A program made the translations under genes and the position numbers. Of a stretch of 64,000 nucleotides of DNA, positions 33,992 to 47,345 are shown in pieces (position 1 is the first letter of the stretch; the number at the start of each line of letters is the position of its first letter). Source of the DNA: Trileptium ribeirensis (taxonomy: Eukaryota; Nematoda; Enoplea; Enoplida; Thoracostomopsidae); the NCBI GenBank assembly GCA_030248225.1, contig JASANE010000801.1, forward strand, positions 47,488 to 111,487. The letters run 5' to 3'. The notes beneath the pieces are model-generated. The model was not told the origin of the DNA. It did not search any database and worked only from the letters and a program-made list of their open reading frames with translations.

Positions 33992-34765
33992 CATGGAATT
34001 TGCGGGCCTTTTCTTTTAGCCCCCTCCATCCCGAATTTGATCAATTTTGAAGATACAGAACTGATTTTGGTATCAATCGATTCAGCTCGATGAGGCGGTT
34101 CAGAAAATGCTCATTTTGCCCACATCTCTGAAAAAAATTTTTTTCATTTTTTGAGGTCTACCCCCATTGGGAACCCAAAAATTTTTTCTTCGGAATACGG
34201 TCATTTTGGGTACCTTTCGTCTTGGTTTGATGAGAGAAATCTACTGTTATGTGTTTTATTGAAATCAAAGCCACCGTTAGAAAGCTATGAGAGCCCAAGT
34301 AAACCTGAAGGGCGGAAATAAATTGCAGGCCATGTCGTTCTCGATACACTAAGTCTTAGTCTTAGCCTAAGCTAAGGTTCTTATATGAGACATACACTAA
34401 GCCTGAAAGCCTATGTCGGGGGTTGCCGCCCCCCGAACCCCCCGCTCTAAGCTGATCTTTTTTCTAACGTTATAACGTAGCCCCTCAGGGTTACTTGGGC
34501 ACCTTATAACTTTCTAACGGTGGCGTAGATTTCAATAAAATACATACCAGTAGATTTATCAAACCAAGACGAACGGTACCCAACATGACCATATTCCGAA
34601 GAAAAAATTTTTGGATTCTTAAGGGGTCTCGAAAAGGCGAAAAAAATTTTTCACGGATGTGGGTGAAATGAGCATTTTCTGAACTGAATCGATTTATAAT
34701 CAGCTCTGTATCTTCAAAATTGACCAAATTCTGGCTGGGGGATAAAAGAAAAGACCTGAATTTGC
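33992..34765. repeat. Foldback repeat, inverted arms of about 280-320 bp
   Basis: The left arm (about 33992-34318) and the reverse complement of the right arm (about 34489-34765) share, in order, CAATTTTGAAGATACAGA, AAAATTTTTTCTTCGGAATA, TTCGTCTTGGTTTGAT, GCCACCGTTAGAAAG and CCCAAGTAA. The arms are separated by about 170 bases, including a GC-rich stretch near 34410-34445. No coding frame is present. Part of an arm recurs at 44840-44960, so this is a dispersed family. Confidence 0.88.
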
Positions 34766-34878
34766 AACCACTACAACACAGTGCAGCTGCACTTAAACCT
34801 TTCCAACGGGCGCGGTTATGCGAAAACCACACGTTGGCTTTAACTCTACGAGTGCGTATAATTATTTGCTTCGAATTA

Positions 34879-36877
34879 ATGCATCATTCACAGAGAAGTG
34901 CGTGCACGAATTGCACACCGCGAGCTATTGCAGGGACCATGTTTTATGAAAATATTGCAATGTCATTGCGTTGTTATAAACATAGTGACATCAATAGCGC
35001 GAGGTAAGGATATTGCTGCTACAATATCGTATGATGCTATTGCATTCCCAATAGCACAAGCTAAACATTGTTGCCACAATAAAATTGTTTTGTATTGCAC
35101 TGTCAATAGCCTAAGCTAGAAATATTGCTTCTGCAACAATACTGCCTTATATTGCATTGCAGCAAAACTGTCGAGCTATTGCTCCATCAAAGGACAAATA
35201 CTCGTTACAATTGCTACAATTGTAGCAATCGACAATTTTTACCCATTTTTTGCGAAGTTTTCCAATCTTGACAATTTTGTCATGATTTTAGCTGAAAATT
35301 TCAGCACGTCTTTGGCGCAACGAGGGGAGGGTCTCACAGGATCGTGCTGCCTGTCATGGAAGATGGTGTTGCCAATACTTAAAGAAGTTGCTGGTGATTT
35401 TGCCCTTCTGTAGAACTGCAAATATAATGAAAGTGTACAATTGGAGTTAAAAATTGCACAAATTACACGTCTGCGTTTTGGTGCTGCTTTTCCTGATTTG
35501 ATTGCAACGTCACGGTAACGTTTTCTCAAATTTCGTTTTAAAACATTAAATCCTGGTGCAAAAATGTTAAGGTGAAATTGTTTTGATATTAGGTGTGAAT
35601 GGCATAAAAATTTGTGTCAAATTATTAATATACCGGATATATCACACATATACTATACATATAATCAATCATATACTATACATATAATAAAAACGTGAAA
35701 ACCAAAAAGGTTAGAATAGAGTTTTGAATTAGAGTTGAGCAAACCATTTTATATTCGATTCGCCTCATTTCGCCCATGTATTCGCTCTCTATTTGTAGTT
35801 TTAGCCACACATAGTTTTATCCATGTATCAACTTGAGTCCAATTGTTTTGCGACTGCGGTAGCACTTCTTTGTACGATTGTCGCTCTCCGCTGCCTATGA
35901 CCATAACTTCATTGCAGGACCAGATAATTAAAGTAATAATTATTTGATGTAAAAATTGTTTTAGAAATGATTATACCGCCACACTAACCTTACCAGCAGT
36001 GTACCTAACTGGTATGACCTTATTGAACGTTATTAAGATGGCAGAGGATGCTTAAACGGAAATCAAGATATATTAAAATATTCTAAATCATTTATCAAGC
36101 GTCGTCAATATTAGACGTTGTAAAACACCTAAAAATTTTGTTAGAAACACTGGAAGCCTTTTAAGCAATGTTTTTGCAATGACTGCTCAATTTTAGGCTT
36201 TCGGAAATGATGATCCCAATGTCTCTATAGAATCAACAGTAACTTCTCTAGGAATTGGCTGTCCCGTCTCCCATGATAGGCAACCCGACCCCGCCCTGCG
36301 CCGAAGGCACGCTGAACTATTTATCTAAAATTTTGAGAAAATTGTCAGAGATTGGAAAAATTTGCAAAAAATTGGGTGAAAACTAGAAAAAACTGGAGGA
36401 GAATAGACAAATATTGGGAAAAAATTTTAAGTCCTAAAAAATGGAGCATTTATTCTCCATGGAGACCTCCTCGCAAAATCAAATCAAAAATATTTTTTAT
36501 TTTTAATGCTTTGGAACAATCTATTGTCGCAGTGATGTTTGAAAGACATGTTTTGTTGCAACAACAACGACTAATTGGCCTTTGACGCGGCAACAGCTCG
36601 ACGGTTTTTTCGTAGCAATATTGTAGCAGCGATATTTCTAGCTTAGGCTATTGACAATGCAATACAATACGATTTTATTGTGGCAGCAATTTTAGCTTGT
36701 GCTATTGAGAGTGCAATAGCATCATATGATATTGTAGCAACTCTATTCTTATCGTGCACTATTGATGTCACTATGTTGATAACAACGCAATGTCATTGCA
36801 ATATTTTCATAAAACATGGTTGCTGCAATAGCTTGCGGTGTGCAATTCGTGCACGCACTTCTCTGTGAATGATGCAT
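34879..36877. mobile_element. Non-autonomous DNA-transposon-like element with terminal inverted repeats over 300 bp
   Basis: The left end starts ATGCATCATTCACAGAGAAG (34879). The right end, read backwards from 36877, gives the same sequence. Inverted similarity continues inwards over GCACGAATTGCACACCGC, the ATTGCAATGTCATTGCG region and a GAGCTATTGC/AGCTCGACGG block. It resumes in a CCAATCTTGACAATTTT-like block (35250-35290 against 36330-36365). The central 1 kb holds only short frames and no transposase. Target-site duplication is unclear (TAAT is near both ends). Confidence 0.82.
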
Positions 36878-37734
36878 AATACTGAAACTACTTCATATTT
36901 TTAGTATTGTGTAAACTTACTAACTGGCGTCCAACTGCCCACCGTCCAAGTAATGCTGGAAGCGCATTAATATAATTGCAATTTATGTAATATGTACTTT
37001 ATGTCTACGATCCAACTGTCGATCTTTTTAGTATATTACCCGTCGTGGTAAAAATGCCATACATGCCCGCAGGTATCTATCACAGGTAAACAGACCGGTG
37101 CGGGGAGTGGGATGGTGGTAGATAATCACCAAGGCGTATAACTCCTAGGTTCTTCTTGGAGGGGGCTGACTTTATCGGTAACCTACCCCCGTTCCATATC
37201 CACCGGTGGGCATGTGTACTTAGCCTGTGTCTGCATAGTTTACTGCTTTCATATGCTCGATACAAATCCCATGGCTCTATTCAATACCGCGCCTATTTAA
37301 TTTAAATTTGCGGTCGGGTAAAAGTTTCTGATGCTGTAAAGGAAGCAAGCTATGCTTATGCTAAGATTATATATCTAGTCGATGCTTAAAAGATAGTGTT
37401 ATACCATTTCTGCCATATAAATCATCAGCATGAAATGTAAAGGCTGCTTAAATGAGTGTAAATAATGCGCACGGCCGTGATATTTTGTTGCATAACGGTT
37501 TTCCAACTCTTTTCGGCTCCAAAATCCTGAAATTATTTTTTCCATTTTATTCGGGGGGTAAAAAACAGAAAAAGCACTTTTTCCGGTGCCCAACCCAGAT
37601 CTCCGGTAAGTCTCAGATAACTCGAAAGCCTCAATTTCTATTTTTCAACCGAATTAAGCACATCTCAGTTTTAGTATCTGTCTGTCGGAAATACATATTG
37701 CCGATGTTTTGATACAAAAGATATGCAAATGAGT
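36878..37734. other. Unassigned interval
   Basis: No gene is recognised. The left part of the BEL/Pao 5' LTR may lie within the last few hundred bases, but its start could not be defined. Confidence 0.35.
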
Positions 37735-37861
37735 GCGGTTATAAACTGATGTAGCCAAGTTTTAGTGACATGCAACTCTTATTGCGACAAGAGAGTTTTC
37801 GTGTTTAGTGTTTTCGTGCATTCAGTGTTTTTTCACTTGCATACAGAATAAAATGGCGATA
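37735..37861 (+). promoter_or_regulatory. Probable right part of a BEL/Pao 5' LTR and primer binding site
   Basis: A TTATAAAC box (about 37739), an initiator-like TTCAGTG (about 37821) and AATAAAA (about 37847) occur in LTR order. They are followed at 37862 by TGGTCCTTCG, which resembles the primer-binding site common in BEL/Pao elements. No partner 3' LTR was found, so the LTR boundaries are inferred. Confidence 0.45.
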
Positions 37862-38108
37862 TGGTCCTTCGTTGATTCGAACTAAATTTTTTTGTTAATT
37901 TTTTGATTCGAGTTTCTGTCTGAATCGGATAGTTATGCCAATAACAATTGAAAATGGCCCAGGGCTAATGTCATTTCTGTCTGAATCAGACTGTTACGAT
38001 TAGTTTTTACAATGTTAGTACGAGCCCGCCATTGATAATAATTGTCTGAGTCAGACAGCACTATTGCTAAGCGATTTCTTGAGTTTGCCAAACTTGATAT
38101 CACACAAT

Positions 38109-41100
38109 TATGACCGAGGTAAAGCAGAGAGGCGGTGTTAGGGCCGTTGTCAAACGGGAAGTACATAAAGTAAATGATATCTTAGCTGGTGATTTGTCTG
38201 CGCGTCTAACTGAAGCTAAGGTGTCGTTGGCAAAACTATCCAACTACAAAGTGAGCTCTTGATTACAAAATTTTGAATTCATTTGATCCGGAAACGCAGG
38301 AAAAGGCTCAGACAACAGAAATTGAACAGACTGCGCTGCACATTGATCAGTTAATTGAAATAATTGCGAAGCTTTCTATTGAAATAGCTACTGCAGAATC
38401 TGCAGTTCCATCGAATTTGAACCAATTTGCGAGTGACGCTTCCTTTAGAACAATCAAACTGTTCCAAGAAGCAACAGCTGCGCCTGCCTAAGTTGGAGAT
38501 AAGCCAATTTGACGGTGATCCGCTATCGTGGCAAAGTTTTCGGGATTCGTTTGAGATTGCGTTTCACAAGAATGAATCATTGTCGAACATTGATTGTTTC
38601 AATAATTATTTGAAGGGTTTTTGTCGGGGGAGGCTACTCGGGTCATTGATGGGTACAGATTGACTTCGGCAAATTAAACAGTAGGAATAGAGACGTTAAC
38701 GGAGAGATTCGGTAAAAAGCAATGAGCTATTTTCGTGCACATCGAAACACTTTTGGCAATACCGAAGTCGACGCACCAGATCGAAAAGTTGCAGCGTACG
38801 TCAGATGATTGTGAGAAACATTCGTTCGCTTGTCGCTCTTGGTGTTTCAGAAGACACGTTCGGTCAATTTTTCGCTCCCATTATGCTGTCCAAACTGCCT
38901 CAGTTCGTAAAGATTGAGCTTTATCGAAAGAATGGTAACAATGAATGGTCTCTCGAGAATATTCGAGCTTGGCTGAAAGACGAAATCCACGCAAGAGAGA
39001 TGGGAAAATCGACATCCACGAAAGAAAGTTCGTCATCAAAGGTTGAAAATATTAAGCCAAAAACGAAGTTTAGCACAGCATCGGCGCTAGTTTCAAACGT
39101 AACGCCTAAGAAGAGCTGCACATATTGTGGTGAAAACGATTTAGGCGATACTTGTCTCAAAGTTTCCACCGTCGCCGCACGAAGGTCGTTTTGTCATTAG
39201 CACAGTCATTGTTTCAGCTGCCTTGGTTCCGGTCATGGGTCCCGTGTTTCTCGAAGATCTGCGTGATATCCTGCTTCGATTTCGATTGAATAAAGTGGGA
39301 ATCGTTGGTGATATCGAAAAGGCGTTTCACGGAATCGGTTTACAAAAATCGCAACGAGACGTCACGTGGTTCCTGTGGGTTCGGGATTCTAGTCGACCAC
39401 CAGTTGGTCACAACTTGATTATGTATCGCTTCAAGAGAGTTGAGCCCGTTTCTGCTAGGCGCGACTATCACACATCACTTGCAAAGGATAGGAAGCGATA
39501 TAGCTGACGCTATTTTGAACAATCTGTACGTTGATAACGTGATCATCACTGTGAACGACACACATGCAGCGCTGACGTTTTACGAAAAAGTCAAACAGCT
39601 TTTCAACTCTGCGTCGTTAAATCTTCGCGAATGGTATAGCAACGATAGTTCTGTCCTGGCTAGAATTCCGGTCGTTGATAGGAGTAGCGGTGCTACGCCA
39701 AAGGTCCTCGGTTTAAATTGGAACGTAAAAACGGACAGACTCGATTGTCCCGCCGGTCGCATTGATTCTGTAGAGCTTTTACGTTATAACTATTTATTGC
39801 GACAAAGCCAACTGTGCAAAACGAAACATAAGTGGAACAATGACAACAACAACGGCATTGACAAAAGTCACATGAACACATATATGCGTGTCAAATATGC
39901 AAATCAACTTGTCATAGCCACGCTTTTCTCGTGCGCGGCTACAGATTCATAGCTCAATACGCCTTTAACAAAGCGTCACGTCTTGTGCACGCTTTCTCGT
40001 ATTTTTGACCCATGTGGGTTGCTTTCGCCAGTTACAGTTGTTGGGAAACTGATGTTTCAGGATTTGTGGAAGCTGAACCTCGGCTGGGATGATCCGGTGC
40101 CCGAAAACGCCAAACTTCGCTGGAACAAACTAGTTCCTGAGTTGAATAGTATATCGGAATTCGATATACCCCGTTACGTTGGGTTTGATGTCACTGCGGG
40201 TTGTCAACTCCATGCCTTCTGCGACGCGTCAACTCGTTCATATGCAGCGGCAATATACATTCGCAGCATGAAGTAACCGGTGAAAATCTGTCTCGTTTTC
40301 GCCAAAACTCGATTAGCGCCACACAAACAATCTTTAAAAGTTCCAACACGACTAGAACTTATTGCGGTATGTATTGAGTTAGATTGATCGCGTTTGTTGA
40401 AGAAAAGATTGGTGTTCCGGTGCGTGATAAGTTTCTGTGGACTGATTCTCAATGCTCGCTGCACTGGTTAAACCGGAATTATGTCCCCACACCTTTCGTT
40501 GAAAACTGCTTGAAGATTATTCGTCAACATCGTCAAATTAGCTTTTGTCTCGTCAATTCTAACAGTAATCCTTCCTTACCACACTGAATAATTTGATTGC
40601 GAACACTCAGTGGTGGGAAGGTCCGGCTTGGTTGAGAAAAGACGAAAACCATTGGCCAAGTGCCTCTAGTGTTCAAATTCCGAATTCGTCTGAATCAGAC
40701 GATCACATAGAATGTGATGCTGTCTTAATAGCCGCAACGCAAGACTCATGCCTGAAATTTACCGACTACTCGAGCCTAGTTCGGTTACTTCGAGTGACAG
40801 CTTGGAGATTCGTGGATATTTGTGGAAAGAAACGTGCTGTTAACCAAGCGCCCGTAGACAGTTCTGAAATTTGCAAAGCCACCGAATACTGGATTCGACA
40901 AACACAACGAAGCGAATTTGCTGATTTTTGGTATGATTCTCGGGAGAACAAAAACGGGATTTATTCAAACAGTTGCACGCATTCGAAGATTCGGATGGTG
41001 TTCTCCGATGTGGGGTCGCATTGCAAACGCTAACTTACCATATGATTCCGTTTATGCGATCCTGCTCCCAAAACATCACCATTTTACCAAGTTGTTAATC

Positions 41101-41543
41101 GAAGACATTCACAAACGCAAGCACCACGCCGGCGTTGGCATCGTTCTGGCCGCAATACGACAGAAATATTGGATCGCTAGTGGTCGAAGTGCCGTTTGAA
41201 CGGCGATAAAGTCTTGTCGTAAATGCAATCGAATCGAAGGAAGTCCCTTCTCCGTGCCGGAAGCGCCTCCGCTTCCCAGTAGCAGAGTCTCGTGCACATA
41301 CCCTTCCCAGCATACTGGTGTCGATCATTTTGACCTTTGAACGTGAAGACCGAAAGTGGAGCTATGAAAGTATGGGGTTGCTTGTTCACATGCATGACAT
41401 TTAGGGCGATTCATCTCGAGCTGGTGCAATCGTTGACTGTCGAGGATTTTTTGCTAGGTCTTCGCCGATTCTGTGCTCAACAAGGCGTCCCTAATAAAAA
41501 TTTTCCAGTTCAAATGTCAAATGGTCACAAATCAGTTGCTTAA
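38109..41543 (+). pseudogene. Degenerate BEL/Pao LTR retrotransposon, gag-pol remnant
   Basis: The gag start is at 38109 (MTEVKQRGGV). The next gag block is LPKLEISQFDGDPLSWQSFR (about 38483), characteristic of BEL/Pao gag. Gag continues at 38805-39200 with a damaged zinc knuckle (CTYCGEN, no histidine). Protease and the RT N-terminus are missing: gag passes almost directly into RT at 39223 (VGIVGDIEKAFHGIGL). The RT catalytic box reads YVDN instead of YVDD (about 39530). The Pao connection domain and RNase H follow (FDPCGLLSPVTVVGK, LHAFCDAS, LWTDSQCSLHWL at 39983-40510), then the integrase (AAIRQKYWI at about 41147; TFRAIHLELV at about 41397). Many stops and frameshifts interrupt it, and the integrase end is truncated near 41543. 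Confidence 0.88.
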
Positions 41544-44500
41544 TGTTTTTGGAGTAAGTGTTAATAGAGCAATTTTTACTTAACGTTTTGGATGTTGCCC
41601 AGACACAAGTTCTATGTTCTCGAGAAATACATTAATCCGCTCTAAACCATAACGAACACGTTGGCGAATTTACTGATATGGCATAAATGTAAATTTTACA
41701 AAACTATTTTATCGATACTTGAAAGGGACTCGTCGTTTGTATTAAGTTGAAAATCCAAGATAAAACGTGGCAAAAAGTTCAGTTTGTATAATCCGTAAAC
41801 TAAAGCGACAGCGTTTTGAAAACGCTTACCTTTCCGCATCAATGCGGACGCAGCTTTAGGCAGTGCTGCAATAACTTATCAGATTCCGCATCTCGATAAA
41901 TAATTCCAATATTTAAACTTAAAATCTACAGAAATTTAATGAGATAATTAAACCAATCTACGAATAAACATCTGGAAGTTGCTGTAAAAATTTACAGTAG
42001 ACAGTTGAAAGATGACAGCCTGGCATACACTTGGAGTCACGCCTGTTGATGGGGAAAGATGTCCTGAAACGCAGTCGTATTTGGCGATGCCAGTGAGTTC
42101 TTGCGCTAATAAGTTGGGTTAGCAATGAAAAAGCTTGATATTCATTTTGTTACACCTACTTGTGACGCAATTTACGCATGTGGTTTACATAACTGTACAC
42201 AAAACAGCAACGTACGAGTCTACATAAAATAGTGTATATACAAATATGGATGCAATAAATATTAAGGTTATACACAAGCATAACTAGCAGCTGTCCTGAG
42301 ACCGTTGGGTTATTGCTTTTAGCTATTTGTTAGCCAAATCAAACCATGAACTGGTAATACTGAGATCACACGCAACAACGACAGTCACTCATAACTAAAG
42401 CTAAAACAAAGAGTATTCTTTTCACATAAGATACGGACGACAACATTTTTGCTCCGTTCTGGTCCATAGAATATTTCCACCCAGAGGTGTGCGCATGCAG
42501 AAATTATTATATCCCGCCGGTACCCTCCACCGTTACCGTCACTAGGACCGTACTCGTGGGCTCAATAAGTTTTTTCGGGCCCGCGATGCCTGCAAGTTAA
42601 TGAATCCTTAATGGCTCAACATATTTATCGCTTTGCGGTTTAAAGCCATTGTAATCTTGTTAACTTTGATATTCTTATTGATAACCTGGCGGTCATATAA
42701 GTGTCGGGCTTGGGTTGGGTCGAGGCTTAGTATATGTATGTAGAATGGCATGCCAGCGTATAACGTCACACCCCTCAACTTGATATTGGCCCTAACATTT
42801 ATGTACGTACCCCAAAGAAACACAAGCAATTATGGAATTTTGAAAAAAGCGTCATGTAGGATAGTGGAACAAACGTGGTAGCTACCTCGCAATAAATCAT
42901 TCGTTAGTACAAATAACATAGCCCGGCAGCTCTTAAATATCAACCTGAAAGCCTTTGGCACATTTGAAATACCAATACGGAAGGGAAGTCATGAAATGCT
43001 TTTTTGGGCACATCAGTAGGGCACCTCTGTGGCTCGGTTATGCAAAATGGCATGCCAGATTGCCAAAATGGGATTTCTCTGCGTTGGTCGGAACCCACCA
43101 TCTCCCCAATAAAAATAAATTTAACACCTTGGCATGGCGGCCCGTCGGCATGTATGATTTTAACTACATTACCCGCATAATACGGTTAGACTTGAATAAC
43201 AATACCAAAACCAATATAAATTTAATTTATGCATAGCTTAAAAATAAACAATATAAAACTATAAAAACTTGTATATACGAAGAAGGATACTAAGAGCCAA
43301 GTGTTGTCGATTTCAAGTATGCAGTACTCAATACGATCGTTCGACAACATAACACCAACTGTGATCAGTCTAAAATTCATTTCACCACCTATATATTGAA
43401 CAATGTGACATTTGGCTTTGGGAGTAGCACGCGGTTGGACGTACTGTTAATAACGTGACCCACCCTCCATTTCTGGTCGCAAAACAAATATTTAACGCAA
43501 TGGGTGGCTATTCTTGAAGTGGAGCATTGCTCGGGTTGAGTTAAATATGTTGTAATCACTTTCCGAAACACGCGGATACCCACTACCCGGGGGCTCAACA
43601 TTGGAGCCAGTATCCGGCCCGGCTCGCTAGTACCCGTAGCCACGCACAGCTCCGTTTCCACCGCTTATTTCGTGGCCATATATAAATGTTGGGATAAACT
43701 CAACGCTATCCGCTTGTCCCAAAATCGATAGATGCATGCTAAAAACTGGACACAAACCAACTATTCCAATCCATATATTATAACTACGACATATAAACGA
43801 AACTTGAGCAATAATATTGCATTTAGAAGTCTATACCTATAGTCTAGACGACGTTAGGAAAATACCAACTTCGAAGGTATAATATGCAACTTACACCCAC
43901 TAGACAAAATACCTCCCGACATCCTCAAGCTTATGGTATCCACATCAATACCTACGCTATTGCAACGCCAGATTGGTTGTCTTCGTTTTCTTATTTAGTT
44001 CTTAAAAGGACTATCGGCTATATGTCATGCCTGTAGTTGCAACAGCACAGGCCATCGGCGCTGAGAAGATGTTCACCACGCCACTTTAACGGTTACCATG
44101 TTATAGGTGGAAATAACCAAATTCGACGTTGATTTAAAATGGGATTTCTTTGGTCCCTGCTCTTGGGAATGGACACATACTGAGAAATGCTCCTACCATT
44201 ATTGCCGATTCCAACGGAAATCAATGGTAAAAAAATTTACATATATCCGGCCGTCCGTTCCTGAGCCATAACCGGTAACCTGGCAACGGGATGATCTGTC
44301 ACTAACACATTTACAACTATTGATTACTAATTTACACCTAAATTGGCTCATATTGTTTGGAGTTGTATCTGTCGCAATATGTGTCGAATGGTTCCTAGGC
44401 GACGGTTCCCTCTGTCTACAACTTAGAACATCATTTGGATGTTTTCATCATAAATTTCAGGAACAAAAGGGCTTTTTGCCGAATGTTTCGTATTATCTAT

Positions 44501-45971
44501 GGTAAATCCAACAATATTACACATTATAAGTAAGCAGCCGTAAACGGCAAACCAGGTGCAATATATACATAGATTATTCTTTAGCGCATGGTGGATACCT
44601 TGGCGGTCCTTATAAACACTAATTCCAGAGTTTCTGTAACAAGGTAAAATATAGATCTGTTTTAGAAAAATACTAGGTAGGTTTGTAGTAGTCATGGACA
44701 AATTAAGCATTTGCAACTCAGCGCGTCGAGGGCATTCTAAGGGACGCTAAACTGCGAAATCCGTGTAGCACATCACAGAAGCTACCTACCGTATCTCGTA
44801 AGCGAAACAAAAGCTTTTCCGTTAGCGCTCCCCCAGATCGCAGTTGCTCAATTTTGAAGATACAGCCATAATTTTGGAACGATTCGACTCAGCACCATGA
44901 GCTGATTCAGAAAACATGTACGCTCAGTAACAAAAATTTTCGAAAAAAAAATTTTTCTCGAACCGCATTGAGCAGCTAAATCGAACGGTGGTTCAATCAG
45001 CTAATCGGTTACCGCGTTAAGAAGTTATTTTCATTTATAGTAGACTTGGCATTTAAGGGACATCAACTTTTGCAAAGGCCTATATTAAGGGAATTACACT
45101 GAATTTTTGTACATATCTAAGCAACCGGCGATGAGACAACCTGCATTCGATAGATAATCTTAGAGCCTATTGCATGATGCTTTTTCATCTCATTATTTCT
45201 CTAACAGACATATTAGCTCAAAGATATTTTGTAACGCGAAATCGTGCAATTAAGGGACACCCAAAATTCCACGAAACTTTACAGAAAACATCAACATACA
45301 CAAAATAATGCAATGATAAAGCAACAATTACGCACGTTATCACTGCTGACGGTGTGGTTTCCGACGTTTTTTAGTTTTGCCATGTCCAAAAATACACCAC
45401 AATTTCAGTTTATCTGCGTGAAACAATTCGAGTTTCGTTACTTAAACTTGCCAATGCAAATAGCGTGCCAATTATAGTAGTAGTTATCTTTATAAATATA
45501 TCAGGGAATAACCGGAACCAGCAACCGGAACTGTCCATTTAAACCGGATCCTGGTCTTCGAGATTTATATGTAGTAAAACAGATGAAGGAAGAAATTAAG
45601 GCATAGTAGATTTAAAATGTATTAAAAATAACTTTTACATTAAACTTAATGTATTGCGATGGCGTTATTGCCTTGCTGAAACTTTAATGAAACTGAGGAA
45701 GCTAATAATGTTTATTTATTGATCAGAGCCAAAGCAAAAAAATGCATTCCACTATCACACCCTTGATACACTGCGTCAAACTGAATGTTCTTACAACGCA
45801 TGGAGTGTAGAATAAACACTTTCGCTCTGTCTCCAGTCGCTGCCCTTTACTACACATACGTTTGTTGCATGTTTTTCTGTAAGAAATTTGAAATTATTGG
45901 ATTATATGGTTCTAAGCGAAAATAATAGAAGATAGTTTTTTGATCAGTGGTCAGAGACACTGTTTATGTGC
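41544..45971. other. Long noncoding interval
   Basis: About 4.4 kb with no recognisable exon or transposon protein on either strand. At 44840-44960 it carries a relative of the 34-kb foldback arm. Frames of 60-97 codons (for example 44423-44716 minus) show no family motif. Confidence 0.4.
44840..44960. repeat. Diverged relative of the 34-kb foldback arm
   Basis: Contains TCAATTTTGAAGATACAG, then a GATTCGACTCAGC segment, TTCAGAAAA and an AAAAATTTTT run, in the same order and spacing as 34040-34150. Confidence 0.7.
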
Positions 45972-46446
45972 GAGTAAATTTAAGGTGACCCCACCACCAC
46001 TGCTATTTTGTATTTTTGCATAAAATTCGTTACGGAACGCTTTTTGGTCAATTGAAATTCGGCGTAAAAGTGATCGCAAACACAGCGCTTGCGATTGAAA
46101 TCTGACCATTTTGCGTTTGCGAAAGTTCAAGTAAAATTACCCAAATTTTTGAGAAAGAAAATTTGTCGATTTGATTGTAACTTCACTTTCGCATTAAATT
46201 TGTTCGCTAACACGGAATAATACATTTAAATGCTAATGCAATAGGGAACAGAATTTCTGCAAACTGAAATCCCCGATTCTGTATTGTTCGAGCACAAGGT
46301 CTAATTTCTTGCTCTTGAATTTGATTTTGTCAATTTTCGGTTAGCGAAAAACCGAATGAAATTAAGCCTTTTTCGGTTACAAGGGTTTGCGATTCGATAT
46401 CGGTAATGACAAAATAGATGGTTGGCGGGGTCACCCTAAGTTTACT
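45972..46446. mobile_element. MITE-like element with GGTGACCCC terminal inverted repeats
   Basis: The left end GAGTAAATTTAAGGTGACCC (45972) matches the reverse complement of the right end, GAGTAAACTTAGGGTGACCC (from 46446). The matching region runs about 38 bases to CTATTTTG. The element is about 475 bp, has no coding capacity and is flanked by AT-rich DNA. Confidence 0.8.
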
Positions 46447-46516
46447 CAGGCATTAGGCTAGCGTTGGGCAAACAGTGCCCGTCAGTTACATGATAATGGT
46501 GATAACTTTCTAATCA

Positions 46517-47345
46517 GAATGCTATAAATGAGACACACTGTGATGCTGCTCGCACAGTTTCAATAAATACAGTTCTTTGCCAAGAAAGCAGTTTCTAGCT
46601 GCGTTGCAGATACACGTTAGTTTACTTCAATTTAGACTGATTTACCAAGTTTACAAGCGCATTGGCGGGTGCCTGACGCAATTTATGTTAGCCAAGCATA
46701 CCCTAAGTACTTCTGCGTAAGCCATACTCTGTTACCGAGTTGGACCGGTTTAATTCAAACGTATCCCACAGATTTCTGGATGTGTAAAATAGCTGCTACA
46801 AGCATCGACCTGGTTTGATTCAACAAACTCCTGCAGGTTATTATGAAAAATTCCAACTGAAATTATGTGCCCTACTTAAGTTTCAAACGGCAAATTGCTC
46901 AGTTAATCTTTTGTTTTGCTTGGTTGTATTGGAGCTTGATCATTGTATAATATATATTACATATGTTTGGATCACAGATGAATCAAAAAAAGTGGAAAAT
47001 TTCAGAAAACTTTTTAAACCGGAATTCCGGTTCCGGTATTGGTTTTGCCCTTTGCCGGAACCGCAACCGTAGCACGATTTTCGCCGGAACCGGAATGCTA
47101 TAAATGAGACACACTGTGATGCTGCTCGCACAGTTTCAATAAATACAGTTCTTTGCCAAGAAAGCAGTTTCTAGCTGCGTTGCAGATAACGTTACTTTAC
47201 TTCAATGTAGACTGATTACTAACGTAAATTGCTGAGTTACTTTTTATTTAGGTTGGTTGTACTGGAACTTGATCATTGTATACATATATATGTTTAGACC
47301 ACAGATTAAGCAAAAATGTGGAAAATTTCAAATAAAATTTTTAAA
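46517..47345 (+). repeat. Imperfect direct duplication
   Basis: The segment starting GAATGCTATAAATGAGACAC at 46517 recurs at 47093 for about 100 bases. A second segment (GGTTGTATTGGAGCTTGATC at about 46921) recurs at about 47255 and ends at AAACCGGAATTCCG in both copies. The second copy is shorter between the two segments by roughly 240 bases. TATAAAT and AATAAA motifs within the repeat make a short LTR possible, but no element body is seen. Confidence 0.75.

Noticed and set aside
35239..35529. 96-codon minus-strand frame as transposase of the long-TIR element
   Set aside because: No DDE/D-type catalytic pattern or DNA-binding motif; part of it lies inside the inverted repeat.
41544..42400. 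3' LTR of the BEL/Pao element
   Set aside because: No segment matching 37735-37861 was found after the integrase remnant, so the element appears truncated at the 3' side.
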